NCBI RefSeq assembly: GCF_000708285.2 | Contig: NZ_JAUG01000002.1 | Span: forward strand, 62,001 to 126,000 | Direction of reading: 5' to 3' | Length of the DNA: 64,000 bases | Source: Pedobacter borealis DSM 19626 | GTDB lineage: Bacteria > Bacteroidota > Bacteroidia > Sphingobacteriales > Sphingobacteriaceae | Notes under the pieces: generated by a model | What the model was told of the DNA's origin: nothing | The model's database searches: none | Seen by the model: the letters and a program-made list of their open reading frames with translations, nothing else | Part shown: one piece after another, positions 17,473-26,521 of the stretch | Numbering within the stretch: the first letter of the stretch is position 1 | Layout: each line of letters opens with the position of its first letter | Position numbers and translations under genes: made by a program

Positions 17473-18428
17473 TGTCGTTCGATATTGCAAGTAATGTAGC
17501 CTTACAGCAAGTTTTGGCTACAATGGAGGTAGAACGCAAAAGAATTGCCGCTACCCAAACCAAAGGCTATATTTCTATTGTCGCGGGTATTCTGCTCTGT
17601 ATTTTAGGCTTCATCCTAGGTTTTCCTATTCCTGCTGTAATTAGCGGCTTAATACCTCTTATTTACGGTAGTGTTTTGTTATTTAAGATCAACGATTCTT
17701 TAACGGCTTACCAAAATGCCTACAAAACCAATGTAATTGGTGCTGCCCTTAAATTTTTAGATGAAAGCTTATCGATTAACCCCTACCAGGGAATTGAATC
17801 ATCGGAGTTTATGTACACACAGTTGTTTAGCAATGAGCCTGATCGTTATAAAACAGAGGATCTGGTAACTGGATGTGCTGATAAAACCCGGTTTTACTTT
17901 GCTGAGGTACATGCCGAATATAAAACAGTAACCCAAACAAAAGACGGAACCCAAACAGAGTGGCACAACATTTTTAGAGGAATTATCTTTGCTGCCGATT
18001 TTAACAAGAAATTTAACGGGGTAACCATTGTCAGGCCAAAAAATTTCGGAACAGCTTTTGGTGCATGGTTTTCAAAGAACCTGTTTTCTTTTGGTAGTAA
18101 AGATGTTATTCAACTGGAGAATGTAGACTTTGATAAGACTTTTGTGACTTATGGCTCAGATCAGGTCGAATCCAGATACATCCTTACACCTGCTATGATG
18201 GAGCGGATACTAAACCTCAACCATCAAACAAAGTATAACATCAGTTTATCCTTTATCGAATCGAGGATGTATATCGCTTTTCCTCTGAACCGAAACTATT
18301 TCGAAGCACCTGTTTTTAAATCGTTGTTAAGTCCGGAAACGGTAAATGAAGATATCTCGACTATAAAGTTTATGTATGATATTGTTAAGGAACTGGATCT
18401 GAATACAAGGATTTGGGGTAAGGAATAA
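17472..18428 (+). CDS. DUF3137 membrane protein
   Basis: A 318-residue protein with two adjacent membrane helices at about 35-75 (YISIVAGILLCILGFILGF and VISGLIPLIYGSVLLF), then a soluble domain carrying GIESSEFMYTQLF, FYFAEVHAEYKTVTQT, FRGIIFAADFNKKFNGVTIV and a C-terminal MYIAFPLNRNYFEAP block. These are the conserved blocks of DUF3137, which is regularly found next to LemA. Translation is coupled to lemA through the TAATG overlap. Function unknown. Confidence 0.85.
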   Translation: MSFDIASNVALQQVLATMEVERKRIAATQTKGYISIVAGILLCILGFILGFPIPAVISGLIPLIYGSVLLFKINDSLTAYQNAYKTNVIGAALKFLDESLSINPYQGIESSEFMYTQLFSNEPDRYKTEDLVTGCADKTRFYFAEVHAEYKTVTQTKDGTQTEWHNIFRGIIFAADFNKKFNGVTIVRPKNFGTAFGAWFSKNLFSFGSKDVIQLENVDFDKTFVTYGSDQVESRYILTPAMMERILNLNHQTKYNISLSFIESRMYIAFPLNRNYFEAPVFKSLLSPETVNEDISTIKFMYDIVKELDLNTRIWGKE

Positions 18429-18456
18429 ATCCGAAGTTTGGCAAGTCCCTTTTTAG

Positions 18457-18503
18457 ACTCACGAAGTTTTTCCTGCGCACCAGCCATTTGAAACTTCGTG
18501 AGT
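18457..18503. terminator. Hairpin between convergent genes
   Basis: Perfect 13-base arms (ACTCACGAAGTTT at 18457-18469 and its complement at 18491-18503) with a 21-base loop lie between the DUF3137 and receiver genes. Position suggests a bidirectional terminator, although T-runs are weak. Confidence 0.5.
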
Positions 18504-18510
18504 AAGTCCG

Positions 18511-18876
18511 CTAGCTCAAGTGTTTTTTCACAATTTCTTCGAGTGCAGCAATATCAAATGGTTTCGATAGGTAACTATCAGCGCCGGCTTCATCGGCTAA
18601 TGAAGATATATCATTATTGGCCGAAAAATAAATTACCGGAATATGTTTTAAATCAGGATGGTTTTTTAATGCCTTAGTAGCCTGTATCCCTCCCAGATCG
18701 GGCAACCAATTATCCATAAATATTAAATCAGGCATATATGCTGCAACCTGTTCTTCTATGTTATTGGCATTTTCAGATGTTTTTATCTCATACCCGGCAT
18801 CTTCCAAAATAAATGTACAGAGATCAAGGATATCCCTATTATCATCAAAAACAAATATTTTTTTTGTAACTATCAT
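18511..18876 (-). CDS. Stand-alone receiver domain protein
   Basis: A 121-residue single REC domain. DD of the acidic pocket is in IFVFDDNRD (residues about 7-12), the phospho-acceptor Asp in DLIFMDNWLPD (about 53), the switch Ser in VIYFSANN and the Lys in SYLSKPFD (about 103). The ATG at 18876 is preceded by GGAGG, which decides it over the upstream ATG at 18903 that would overlap cheB. It is the last gene of the signalling operon and probably relays phosphate or acts like CheY; no output domain. Confidence 0.88.
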   Translation of the reverse strand: MIVTKKIFVFDDNRDILDLCTFILEDAGYEIKTSENANNIEEQVAAYMPDLIFMDNWLPDLGGIQATKALKNHPDLKHIPVIYFSANNDISSLADEAGADSYLSKPFDIAALEEIVKKHLS

Positions 18877-18895
18877 ATTAACCTCCGAAAAGCAA

Positions 18896-19480
18896 TTAAC
18901 CATTTAACTTATTTATATAATCAGCCATATCGTGGCTATCCAATATCACATGCGGCTCAACATTCAGCACTGCCTGTTGCGGCATATACGGCATTCTGGC
19001 CGTATTTGGATTCTGTATAACCACCCTACCTCCAAAATTGTTTACACTTTTTAAGCCCTCTACTCCATCTGCATTAGACCCTGAAAGTAGAATACAGACT
19101 AGTTTTTCTCTAAAAACCTCGGCTGCTGATTGAAAGGTAACATCAATTGATGGTCGGGAATAATTTACTTTTTCCGAATAATCTAAAGATATACTTTGGT
19201 CTTCCTCTATAAGCATATGGTAATCTGCAGGCGCAATAAAAACTTTGCCGGGGCTTAGAAACTCTTTTTCTTCTGCTTCGCCAACCGCCAGTATCGTGCG
19301 CGATTTTAACAAATCGGTTAAAAGAGATTCGTTGCTTGCCTTACGGTGAACCACTAATACAATAGGAAAACCAATATCTTTCCTTAGGGCTGGAAAAATT
19401 TCGAGCAACACATCTAAGCTACCGGCAGAGCCGCCAATAATTAATGCTCCACAAGGCGTAGAATCTACAGTTTCCGCCAT
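18896..19480 (-). CDS. CheB-type protein-glutamate methylesterase domain, no receiver
   Basis: A 194-residue protein equal to the catalytic domain of CheB. The catalytic triad is visible: Ser in IIGGSAGSLD (about residue 18), His in VVHRKAS (about 45) and Asp in SGSNADGVEG (about 138). CheB normally removes methyl groups from, or deamidates, chemoreceptor glutamates; here the N-terminal receiver domain that regulates it is missing and stand-alone receivers are encoded on both sides of the cheR-cheB pair. It overlaps cheR by 16 bases. No methyl-accepting receptor is encoded nearby. Confidence 0.92.
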   Translation of the reverse strand: MAETVDSTPCGALIIGGSAGSLDVLLEIFPALRKDIGFPIVLVVHRKASNESLLTDLLKSRTILAVGEAEEKEFLSPGKVFIAPADYHMLIEEDQSISLDYSEKVNYSRPSIDVTFQSAAEVFREKLVCILLSGSNADGVEGLKSVNNFGGRVVIQNPNTARMPYMPQQAVLNVEPHVILDSHDMADYINKLNG

Positions 19481-20283
19481 ATTTTTTCCATTTTAACCCT
19501 TTTGTATTCTTTGGCTTTTGGCCAAAACTCCAAACTTTCTTTACTTCCTAAAGCAAGGTATCCTAATTTCTCGATGCTACCATCAAAAAGGTTAAATACT
19601 TTATGCTGCAAGTCTTTATCAAAATAAATTAATACGTTTCTACATAAAATTAGCTGAAACTCATTAAAAGAATGATCGGAAACCAAATTATGCGTAGAAA
19701 AGATCATCTTACTATTTAAGCTTTCATCAAATTTTGCCAAAGAGTAGTTCGCCGTGTAATAAGCAGAAAAATCTTTTAAGCCACCCGATTGCAGGTAATT
19801 TTCTGAATACTGCTTTAAATAATTTAAGGGAAACATCCCTTTTTTTGCTTTATCTAAAACCGATGGATTAATATCAGTAGCATAAATAAGCGATTTATTA
19901 AGCAGATTAAGTTCTTTTAAAACAATGGCAAGCGAATAAGCCTCTTCTCCGGTAGAACAACCTGCCACCCAAATGCGGATAAACGGATAGGTACCCAGCA
20001 CGGGAAGGACATCGTTCCGCAAAGATTTATAAAAAGAAGGATCGCGGAACATTTCGGTAACATTAACCGTAATTTCCTCTAAAAAACGCTTAAAATATTG
20101 CTTATCTGTTTTAACCGTGTAACGAAATTCGGCGAAGCTCACAAAATTATCCAGTCCGTAAAGACGTATAATTCTCCTTTTTATTGATGCATGAGAATAT
20201 TCCAGAAAATCATACCCATGGCTTTCCAGAACATCATTCAACAGGATTTCTACCTGTTCATTATCTATCGCATCACTGATCAC
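19465..20283 (-). CDS. CheR-type protein-glutamate methyltransferase
   Basis: A 272-residue methyltransferase: helical N-domain (about 1-75), TVNVTEMFRDPSFY (about 90) and the SAM-binding core VAGCSTGEEAYSLAIVL (about 122-138), IYATDINPSVLDKAKKG and LILCRNVLIYFD (about 220). This is the full CheR layout, methylating glutamates of signalling proteins. It is 3 bases downstream of a receiver gene and overlaps cheB. CheR/CheB pairs without CheA and receptors also occur in multi-domain stress-signalling systems, where the substrate may be a hybrid kinase; that is inference. Confidence 0.93.
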   Translation of the reverse strand: MISDAIDNEQVEILLNDVLESHGYDFLEYSHASIKRRIIRLYGLDNFVSFAEFRYTVKTDKQYFKRFLEEITVNVTEMFRDPSFYKSLRNDVLPVLGTYPFIRIWVAGCSTGEEAYSLAIVLKELNLLNKSLIYATDINPSVLDKAKKGMFPLNYLKQYSENYLQSGGLKDFSAYYTANYSLAKFDESLNSKMIFSTHNLVSDHSFNEFQLILCRNVLIYFDKDLQHKVFNLFDGSIEKLGYLALGSKESLEFWPKAKEYKRVKMEKIWRKL

Positions 20284-20286
20284 CTG

Positions 20287-20658
20287 TTATTTTGTAAAAT
20301 TTTCGATTTGCATTAATAACTCGTCAACATTTATCGGTTTTGAAACATAACCCGATGCACCTGCGCTTAAGCAACGTTCCTTGTCGCCAACCATGGCCTG
20401 GGCAGTTACCGCTAACACAGGGATATTCTGCATTTTAGCTGATTTTTTCATCGCCGCAATAGCTTGATAGCCGTCCATATCCGGCATCATCATATCCATT
20501 AAAACGATGGCAACATTGTCGTGCTTTTCTAGAATAGAAAAACCTTCCCGGGCACTTATAGCAGATAAACAATCGAAACCTTTGGCCTTTAAAACAGCTT
20601 TTAAAGCAAAAATGTTTCGGTTATCATCATCAATTATGAGAATTAATTTTTGAGGCAT
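20287..20658 (-). CDS. Stand-alone receiver domain protein (CheY-like)
   Basis: A 123-residue REC domain starting MPQKLILIIDDDNRN. Acidic pocket DDD at 11-13, phospho-acceptor Asp in IVLMDMMMPDMDG (about 57), Thr in VLAVTAQAM (about 87), Lys in GYVSKPINVDELL (about 109). It closely resembles the last receiver of the large hybrid kinase upstream (VLMDMMMPELDGYE and SDYISKPVDMDQL), suggesting origin by duplication. Gaps of 16 and 3 bases place it inside the operon. Confidence 0.9.
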   Translation of the reverse strand: MPQKLILIIDDDNRNIFALKAVLKAKGFDCLSAISAREGFSILEKHDNVAIVLMDMMMPDMDGYQAIAAMKKSAKMQNIPVLAVTAQAMVGDKERCLSAGASGYVSKPINVDELLMQIENFTK

Positions 20659-20674
20659 AAAAATAAAAAATGGT

Positions 20675-23600
20675 TTATGATTTATGATGATTTTCGTATA
20701 ACCAAACCCTTAATAACGATATCAGCTGATCCATATCTACCGGTTTGCTGATATAATCGGATGCACCTGCGGCAATGCACTTTTCGCGATCGCCCATCAT
20801 GGCTTTTGCCGTAACGGCCAAAATAGGCAGGTTCCGGTATTTGATATCCTGCCTGATGGCTGTTGTAGTTTCGTAACCATCTAATTCTGGCATCATCATA
20901 TCCATTAAAACAACGTCAATTTCAGGGTTTTCATTTAATAGCTTGAGGGCTTCCTTACCATCGGTAGCTGCTACCACTTTCATCTGGTGCTGCTCTAACA
21001 TTTTTGTTAAGGAGAAGATATTACGCACATCATCATCTGCCACCAGAACCGTTTTACCTACCAATACATCCTGTAACTCGGAAAACTTTTTAGGTGTTTT
21101 GCTTTTCTCCTTGCTTTTTTCTTCTACCAGATGAAGGAACAAACCTGCTTCATCCAAAATACGTTGATAAGAATGTGCCGTTTTTACAACGATAGAATCA
21201 GCATATTGTTTGATGCGGTTTTCTTCGCCCTTTGAAAGGTTTTTACCTGTGAAAATGATGATCGGTAAATTCTCTAAACCAGGTGTTTTCTTTACCACTT
21301 CAAGGGTTTCGTAAGCGTGTTTATCAGGAATACCCATATCCAGAATCACGCAGTTAACCTCCGGCTTATGCAGGGCAGAAACACCTTCGTTTACCTGGTT
21401 AACAATTTCTGTCTGGATATTAAAATTGCTTAAAAAATAACTTAATGCCTTGGCATGCTGTTCATTTTCTTCTACAATAAGTACCTTTTTAGGGTGACGG
21501 CTTAAGGCATGCTCTAGTTTTGAAAATATCTCTTGCATGTGCTCAAAAGCAAAAGGTTTATTTATAAAATCTACCGCACCTTTTAACAAACTTTCTTTCT
21601 TAACCTGTAAAGAAGACATGGTGTGCACTGGGATTGGACGTGTTGAAGGATCCGATTTCAGCTCTTCCATTACCTGCCAGCCATCTTTAACAGGCAATTG
21701 GATATCGAGCAAAATGGCAAGTGGTTTAAAGGTTTTCGCCATTTCAATACCAGCATCGCCACGAACGGCAACCAAACCTTTATAATTTCTTTTTCGGGTA
21801 AAATCTAAAAGTGTTTTCGCAAAAGGAGTATCGTCTTCAACAATTAAAATCACCTTATCATCAGGCTGAATATTATCTCGGTCATCTTCAATCTCTTGCG
21901 GAATATTTTCGACCGTTAAGTGGCTCACTTTTTTTACCGGAGCCTCTAAAGCCACTACAGGTTTCTCTACATGAGGTACAGCGCCATCAAAACCTTTATT
22001 TCTATCAATGGGCAAGGTAAGTGTAAAAATACTTCCTTCGCCCTCCGTGCTTTTTAAATCTATATATCCGCCCAATAGTTTTGCCAGCTCTCTACTAATT
22101 GAGAGCCCAAGGCCTGTGCCACCAAATTTGCGACGTGTTGAGCCGTCGGCCTGTTGAAAGGCTTCGAATACCATGCCTTGCTTTTCGGGTGCAATACCTA
22201 CGCCTGTATCGGTAACTTTGAATACCAGCGCGCCTAAATTTTCATTTTTAGCAATATTTAGGGTTACCGCACCTAAGGCAGTAAATTTAATAGCATTTGA
22301 TAGCAGGTTTTTAATAATCTGCTCTAAGCGCATTTTATCGGTATGAAAAAACTCAGGAACTTCTGCCGATTTTTCGATAACAAAGTTTAAGTTTTTATCT
22401 TTAGCCAAAGGATTAAACAGCGAACGCATGTTAAGGATAATCTCATCAACCTTAATATTTGCCCGATCGAGTTCCATTTTGCCCGCTTCAATTTTAGAAA
22501 GATCTAAAATTTCGTCGATTAAACTTAAAAGACCCTGACCTGAACTTTGGATAACTTCTGCATATTCCTGATGCTCGCGATCCATAGCCTCATTTTCAGC
22601 CATTAATCTCGATAATAACAATATCGAATTAAGTGGTGTTCTTAACTCGTGCGACATATTGGCCAAAAACTCTGATTTGTACCTCGTACTCAGTTCTAAA
22701 GCTTCTGCTTTTTGCTGAATTTCTATATTACGTTCTTCAATCAGTTCATTTTTTTCTTCCAATAGGCTGCTTCTTTCTTCCAGCTCCTGGTTGCTTTGCA
22801 ACAATTCTTCTTGCTGTACACGTAATTCTTCTTCGCTGGCCTGAAGTTTTTGTGCCTGTGCTTCTAGCTCTGCATTTAAGCCTTCTAACTCATTGTGCTG
22901 AACCTGCAATTCTTCTGATTGCGCCTGCGTTTCTTCTAATAACTGCTGAAGCTTTTGTCTGTTCTGTGCGCCCAACAGTGCGGTACCTACATCAGATAAA
23001 ACCAAGTTTAAAAAGTGTAACTGCAGGTCGCTGTATTTACCGATAGTGCCTAATTCTAAACCGCCTATTGAAATTTCATTTCTAACAATTGGAAGTACAA
23101 TTAACTGTGCTGGTTTAATATTCCCGGTAGCATGTGTAATGGTTAATTCGCTCTGTGGAACATCATCCAATAATATTGGCTTACCTGTTTTAACCGCCTG
23201 GCCAATTAAGCCCTGGCCAAGTTCTAAGGTTTGGGTTAGATTTTGTCCCTGCAAGGCATATTGCCCTTTTAAATGCAGATATCCATCATCTTTAAATAAA
23301 TAAAGGGCACCAATCTGGCTTTTGGTATAATTGGCCAAAAACTCAATAATATCTTCTGCTAAATGGAAAACATCTTTTTCGCCAACCATTTTTACGTTTA
23401 AGTTAGCTACACCAGTTTGCAACCATTCGTTCTCTTCTAAAGTATCGAAAGATTTTTTCAATGATGATGACATTGCATTTAGCGATTCAGAAAGCTCGCC
23501 AATTTCATCCTGGGTTTGGCTATCGAGTTTTATGCCATAATTACCATTAGAAATTTGATAGGCAATTTCTTTAATGGCAACAATACGTTTTTCCATCTCG

Positions 23601-24259
23601 TATTTTTTATCTTCAATTTCCTGTTGAAGTTTAACACGTTCATCAAAATCGATTGATACTCTCCGGTAAAAAAACAACGTAATCAGAATGGCAAGGAGCG
23701 CTGCAATTAAAATCAGTATCGGGGTATAAGCTGTAAGTTTATTTAATTCATTGGTTCTTTCTTCAAGCAGTCTTTTCTCTTCGGTTATAATTTTGCTTAC
23801 AATAGACCTGGCCTCATCCATATAAACCTTACCTTGAAACAAAACCGTAGGATCAATAACACCGCCTAAAGTTTTAATCTCTATGGTCGATTTAATGATA
23901 TCCATTCTTTTAAAAAGAATTTTTTTAAGCGCTGCTATATTTTTTTGCTGAACGCTATTATGCCTGGTATCGAGTTCAACTTTTTTTAGTATCGAAGCGG
24001 CCGAATCGCTGGCACCATAATAAGGTGTTAAAAACACCTTGTTTCCAGTTAATAAAAAGCCCCGCTGACCAGTTTCGGCATCTTTTAAATAGGATATTAT
24101 GTTCTCCGTATTTAAAATCACTTCATCACTGTGTTTAACAAGTTCCGTACTTTTAATAAGGTTGCCAATACTTACATAAGAAGCCAGCGAACTGATAAAT
24201 AGAATAATTAGCGATAAGCCAAGGCCTAAACGTAAATTATTTTTAAGAGTTGTTTTCAT
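20675..24259 (-). CDS. Hybrid histidine kinase: CHASE3-HAMP-GAF-HisKA-HATPase-three receivers
   Basis: A 1194-residue membrane kinase. Helix 1 at about 10-30; periplasmic CHASE3 about 35-170 (YLKDAETGQRGFLLTG is the family mark); helix 2 about 175-197; HAMP about 205-270; GAF about 285-430; long Q/E-rich coiled coil about 440-540; HisKA with His in FLANMSHELRTPLNSILLL; ATPase domain with LLSNAIKFT, DTGVGIAPEK and GGTGLGLSIS; then three receivers (LAILLDIQLPVKDGW, VILDMGIPDKHAY and VVLMDMMMPELDGYE), each with its acceptor Asp. It is likely the main sensor of the operon, passing phosphate to the small receivers. The signal is unknown. Confidence 0.93.
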   Translation of the reverse strand: MKTTLKNNLRLGLGLSLIILFISSLASYVSIGNLIKSTELVKHSDEVILNTENIISYLKDAETGQRGFLLTGNKVFLTPYYGASDSAASILKKVELDTRHNSVQQKNIAALKKILFKRMDIIKSTIEIKTLGGVIDPTVLFQGKVYMDEARSIVSKIITEEKRLLEERTNELNKLTAYTPILILIAALLAILITLFFYRRVSIDFDERVKLQQEIEDKKYEMEKRIVAIKEIAYQISNGNYGIKLDSQTQDEIGELSESLNAMSSSLKKSFDTLEENEWLQTGVANLNVKMVGEKDVFHLAEDIIEFLANYTKSQIGALYLFKDDGYLHLKGQYALQGQNLTQTLELGQGLIGQAVKTGKPILLDDVPQSELTITHATGNIKPAQLIVLPIVRNEISIGGLELGTIGKYSDLQLHFLNLVLSDVGTALLGAQNRQKLQQLLEETQAQSEELQVQHNELEGLNAELEAQAQKLQASEEELRVQQEELLQSNQELEERSSLLEEKNELIEERNIEIQQKAEALELSTRYKSEFLANMSHELRTPLNSILLLSRLMAENEAMDREHQEYAEVIQSSGQGLLSLIDEILDLSKIEAGKMELDRANIKVDEIILNMRSLFNPLAKDKNLNFVIEKSAEVPEFFHTDKMRLEQIIKNLLSNAIKFTALGAVTLNIAKNENLGALVFKVTDTGVGIAPEKQGMVFEAFQQADGSTRRKFGGTGLGLSISRELAKLLGGYIDLKSTEGEGSIFTLTLPIDRNKGFDGAVPHVEKPVVALEAPVKKVSHLTVENIPQEIEDDRDNIQPDDKVILIVEDDTPFAKTLLDFTRKRNYKGLVAVRGDAGIEMAKTFKPLAILLDIQLPVKDGWQVMEELKSDPSTRPIPVHTMSSLQVKKESLLKGAVDFINKPFAFEHMQEIFSKLEHALSRHPKKVLIVEENEQHAKALSYFLSNFNIQTEIVNQVNEGVSALHKPEVNCVILDMGIPDKHAYETLEVVKKTPGLENLPIIIFTGKNLSKGEENRIKQYADSIVVKTAHSYQRILDEAGLFLHLVEEKSKEKSKTPKKFSELQDVLVGKTVLVADDDVRNIFSLTKMLEQHQMKVVAATDGKEALKLLNENPEIDVVLMDMMMPELDGYETTTAIRQDIKYRNLPILAVTAKAMMGDREKCIAAGASDYISKPVDMDQLISLLRVWLYENHHKS

Positions 24260-24277
24260 TATATGGATTAAGGATAA

Positions 24278-25411
24278 TTAGATTTGATTTTTAAGGATTT
24301 CCTCTTCTGTGGTGGGAATGATAAAATAAAACTCAGAACCTTCATCCGGCACACTTTTCACCCCAATTGTGCCTCCGTGGCGGTTAATAATTTCCGAACA
24401 GATATACAAACCTATTCCCAGACCATTAAACCGGTTGCTGTTATCTTCTACCCGATAAAATTTATCGAAAATCTTATCTTGCTGCTCTTTTGAAATACCA
24501 ATACCAAAATCTTTTACAGCCAGATAAAGTTTTTCGTCTTTAATATTCGTGGTTACATTAATCTGATTGGTACCTGGAGCATATTTAATGGCATTCGTAA
24601 TAAAATTGATGACCACTTGTTCCAAGCGCATTTCATCACCAAATATCATTTCGTCTGTTTTACCCAGTTTGCTGATTTTAAAATCGGGATTAGATTGCTG
24701 CAACATCTCGATGGCATTGTTTACCATGTTATCAGCATAAAAACTTTTCATGTTAAACTTCATCTTTCCACTTTCAATTTTTGAGATATCAAGCAGATCG
24801 ACAATTAATTCGTTTAGTTTTTCGAGCTGGGTACTTGCTTTTTCGAGATGGTTCTGGGCCATGGTTTTATCATCTCTGTTAAGGCTGCGCTGCAGCAACT
24901 GAATATACCCTTTTACACTGGTTAAAGGTGTTTTTAGCTCATGACTGGCAATGCTGATAAATTCGTCCTTTTTATGTTCGGCCTGTTTTCGGAATTCGAT
25001 TTCTTCAAGCAATTTTTCCTGCACCTCGTTAAGTTTTCTATTCTGCTCGTAAATGCGATAAAACGTTTTTATTTTAAGGAGCAGCACATTAATATCAACG
25101 GGCTTGGTAATGTAATCCAGTCCACCGCTCAGGTATCCTTTGGTAATAAATTTTAACTCTGTATTTACAGCCGAAAGAAATATAATGGCGGTATCTTTTG
25201 CCTTACTAAAACCAGAAATGGTTTCGGCTACCTCGAAGCCATCCATATCTGGCATTTGTACATCGAGAATAATCAGGACGTAGTTGTTTTTTAAAACTTT
25301 TTTCAGCGCCTCTTCGCCAGACGATGCGGCATCAACCTCAAAATTGTGTGCCTGTAGTACTTTCTGTAACGAGATCAGGTTTTCGGGCCTGTCATCAACT
25401 ATAAGGATCAT
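24278..25411 (-). CDS. Receiver-histidine kinase hybrid (REC-HisKA-HATPase)
   Basis: A 377-residue cytosolic kinase. The receiver is at the N-terminus (ILIVDDRPEN; acceptor Asp in LIILDVQMPDMDG, about residue 50), followed by a short coiled linker (about 120-145) and HisKA with His in SIASHELKTPLTSVKGYIQL (about 157), then the ATPase domain (NFITNAIKYAPG, DFGIGISKEQ, FYRVEDNSNRFNGLGIGLYI). A kinase with an N-terminal receiver is itself controlled by phosphorylation, so it can pass signal onward from the large hybrid kinase. First gene of the operon; 18-base gap to the next. Confidence 0.92.
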   Translation of the reverse strand: MILIVDDRPENLISLQKVLQAHNFEVDAASSGEEALKKVLKNNYVLIILDVQMPDMDGFEVAETISGFSKAKDTAIIFLSAVNTELKFITKGYLSGGLDYITKPVDINVLLLKIKTFYRIYEQNRKLNEVQEKLLEEIEFRKQAEHKKDEFISIASHELKTPLTSVKGYIQLLQRSLNRDDKTMAQNHLEKASTQLEKLNELIVDLLDISKIESGKMKFNMKSFYADNMVNNAIEMLQQSNPDFKISKLGKTDEMIFGDEMRLEQVVINFITNAIKYAPGTNQINVTTNIKDEKLYLAVKDFGIGISKEQQDKIFDKFYRVEDNSNRFNGLGIGLYICSEIINRHGGTIGVKSVPDEGSEFYFIIPTTEEEILKNQI

Positions 25412-25515
25412 CTTTTATTAAAACAAATAAGAAGCCGGGATAATTATGTTTGATTTTGAGATAAAACCTCATTAACTGTAAACAAACAATGCGCTGTAAA
25501 AAAAGTTTTTATTTT

Positions 25516-26358
25516 TTATAAATTATTTGAATTAAAAGTATCGCCCTGTCTAATATCTCCTGTTTCGAAGCCTTTTTTAAACCAATACATCCGTTGTGCA
25601 GAGGTACCATGGGTAAAAGAATCTGGCTGAACATCACCAGTGGCCTGTTTCTGCAATTTATCATCGCCTATGGCATTGGCAGCAGTTAATGCTTCTTCTA
25701 TATCTCCTTCATCCAATTTAAAATCTTTAAGATTTTGAGCATTATGTGCCCAAAGTCCAGCAAAAAAATCGGCTTGTAACTCTAATTTCACCGATAAACG
25801 GTTATATTCTTTTTCGCTCACCTGGCCACGTGCCTGATCTAGTTTTTCCGAAATTCCCAATAAATTTTGAACATGATGGCCTACCTCATGTGCAATTACG
25901 TAAGCCTGTGCAAAATCTCCGGCAGCACCGAAACGGTTTTTTAAATCATCATAAAATGATAGATCGATATAAACTTTATGGTCGCCAGGGCAATAAAATG
26001 GCCCTACGTTAGCCCCTGCATTGCCACAGGCGGTTTGCACTGCTTCTCTAAATAGTCTGAGTTTAGGATACTCATACTGCTTGCCCATCGCCTGAAATTC
26101 TTTATCCCATACTTGCTCGGTTGATTCCAATACACCCGCTACAAACTGTGCCTGTGGATCATTAGCCGGCACGCCCTGCTTAACTTCTTCTGTTCCTGCA
26201 GTAGCCGGGAGTTGACTAACCAAGCCAGTTAAATCTTTGCCAAAAATTAGGCCGAGCACCACGATTATTATACCTACACCGCCACCGAGGATGGTTTTCC
26301 CACCGCCGCCGCTTCTTCCGTCTTCTACATTATTACTGCCTTTACCAAACCATTGCAT
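25516..26358 (-). CDS. YpfJ-family neutral zinc metallopeptidase
   Basis: A 280-residue protein. N-terminus MQWFGKGSNNVEDGRSGGG is followed by a membrane helix (about 24-42), then the catalytic region: QAYVIAHEVGHHVQNLLG (about 153-170) holds the HExxH zinc motif, and KLELQADFFAGLWAH (about 191) supplies the third ligand region; HGTSAQRMYWFKKGFETG near the end is the C-terminal family signature. This is the full pattern of YpfJ/neutral zinc metallopeptidase proteins, whose substrates are poorly known. Stand-alone gene between gltX and the signalling operon. Confidence 0.92.
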   Translation of the reverse strand: MQWFGKGSNNVEDGRSGGGGKTILGGGVGIIIVVLGLIFGKDLTGLVSQLPATAGTEEVKQGVPANDPQAQFVAGVLESTEQVWDKEFQAMGKQYEYPKLRLFREAVQTACGNAGANVGPFYCPGDHKVYIDLSFYDDLKNRFGAAGDFAQAYVIAHEVGHHVQNLLGISEKLDQARGQVSEKEYNRLSVKLELQADFFAGLWAHNAQNLKDFKLDEGDIEEALTAANAIGDDKLQKQATGDVQPDSFTHGTSAQRMYWFKKGFETGDIRQGDTFNSNNL

Positions 26359-26455
26359 AATTTACTTTTTTAGTTTAATGTATAACCTTAATTCCGGGAC
26401 AATTGTTATACTAAAGTATAAATTATTTTTATTGATTTGTCCATTCACATTTTTG

Positions 26456-26487
26456 ACAAAAAAAAGCCAAGTTTAAAACCTGGCTTC
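26456..26487 (-). terminator. gltX terminator
   Basis: On the minus strand, GCCAGGTTTTAAACTTGGC (26466-26484) folds into a 9-bp stem and is followed by a run of eight T. It lies 38 bases after the gltX stop. Confidence 0.85.
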
Positions 26488-26521
26488 TGATATTATCGTC
26501 TTTTATTCCCTGAAGAATATA

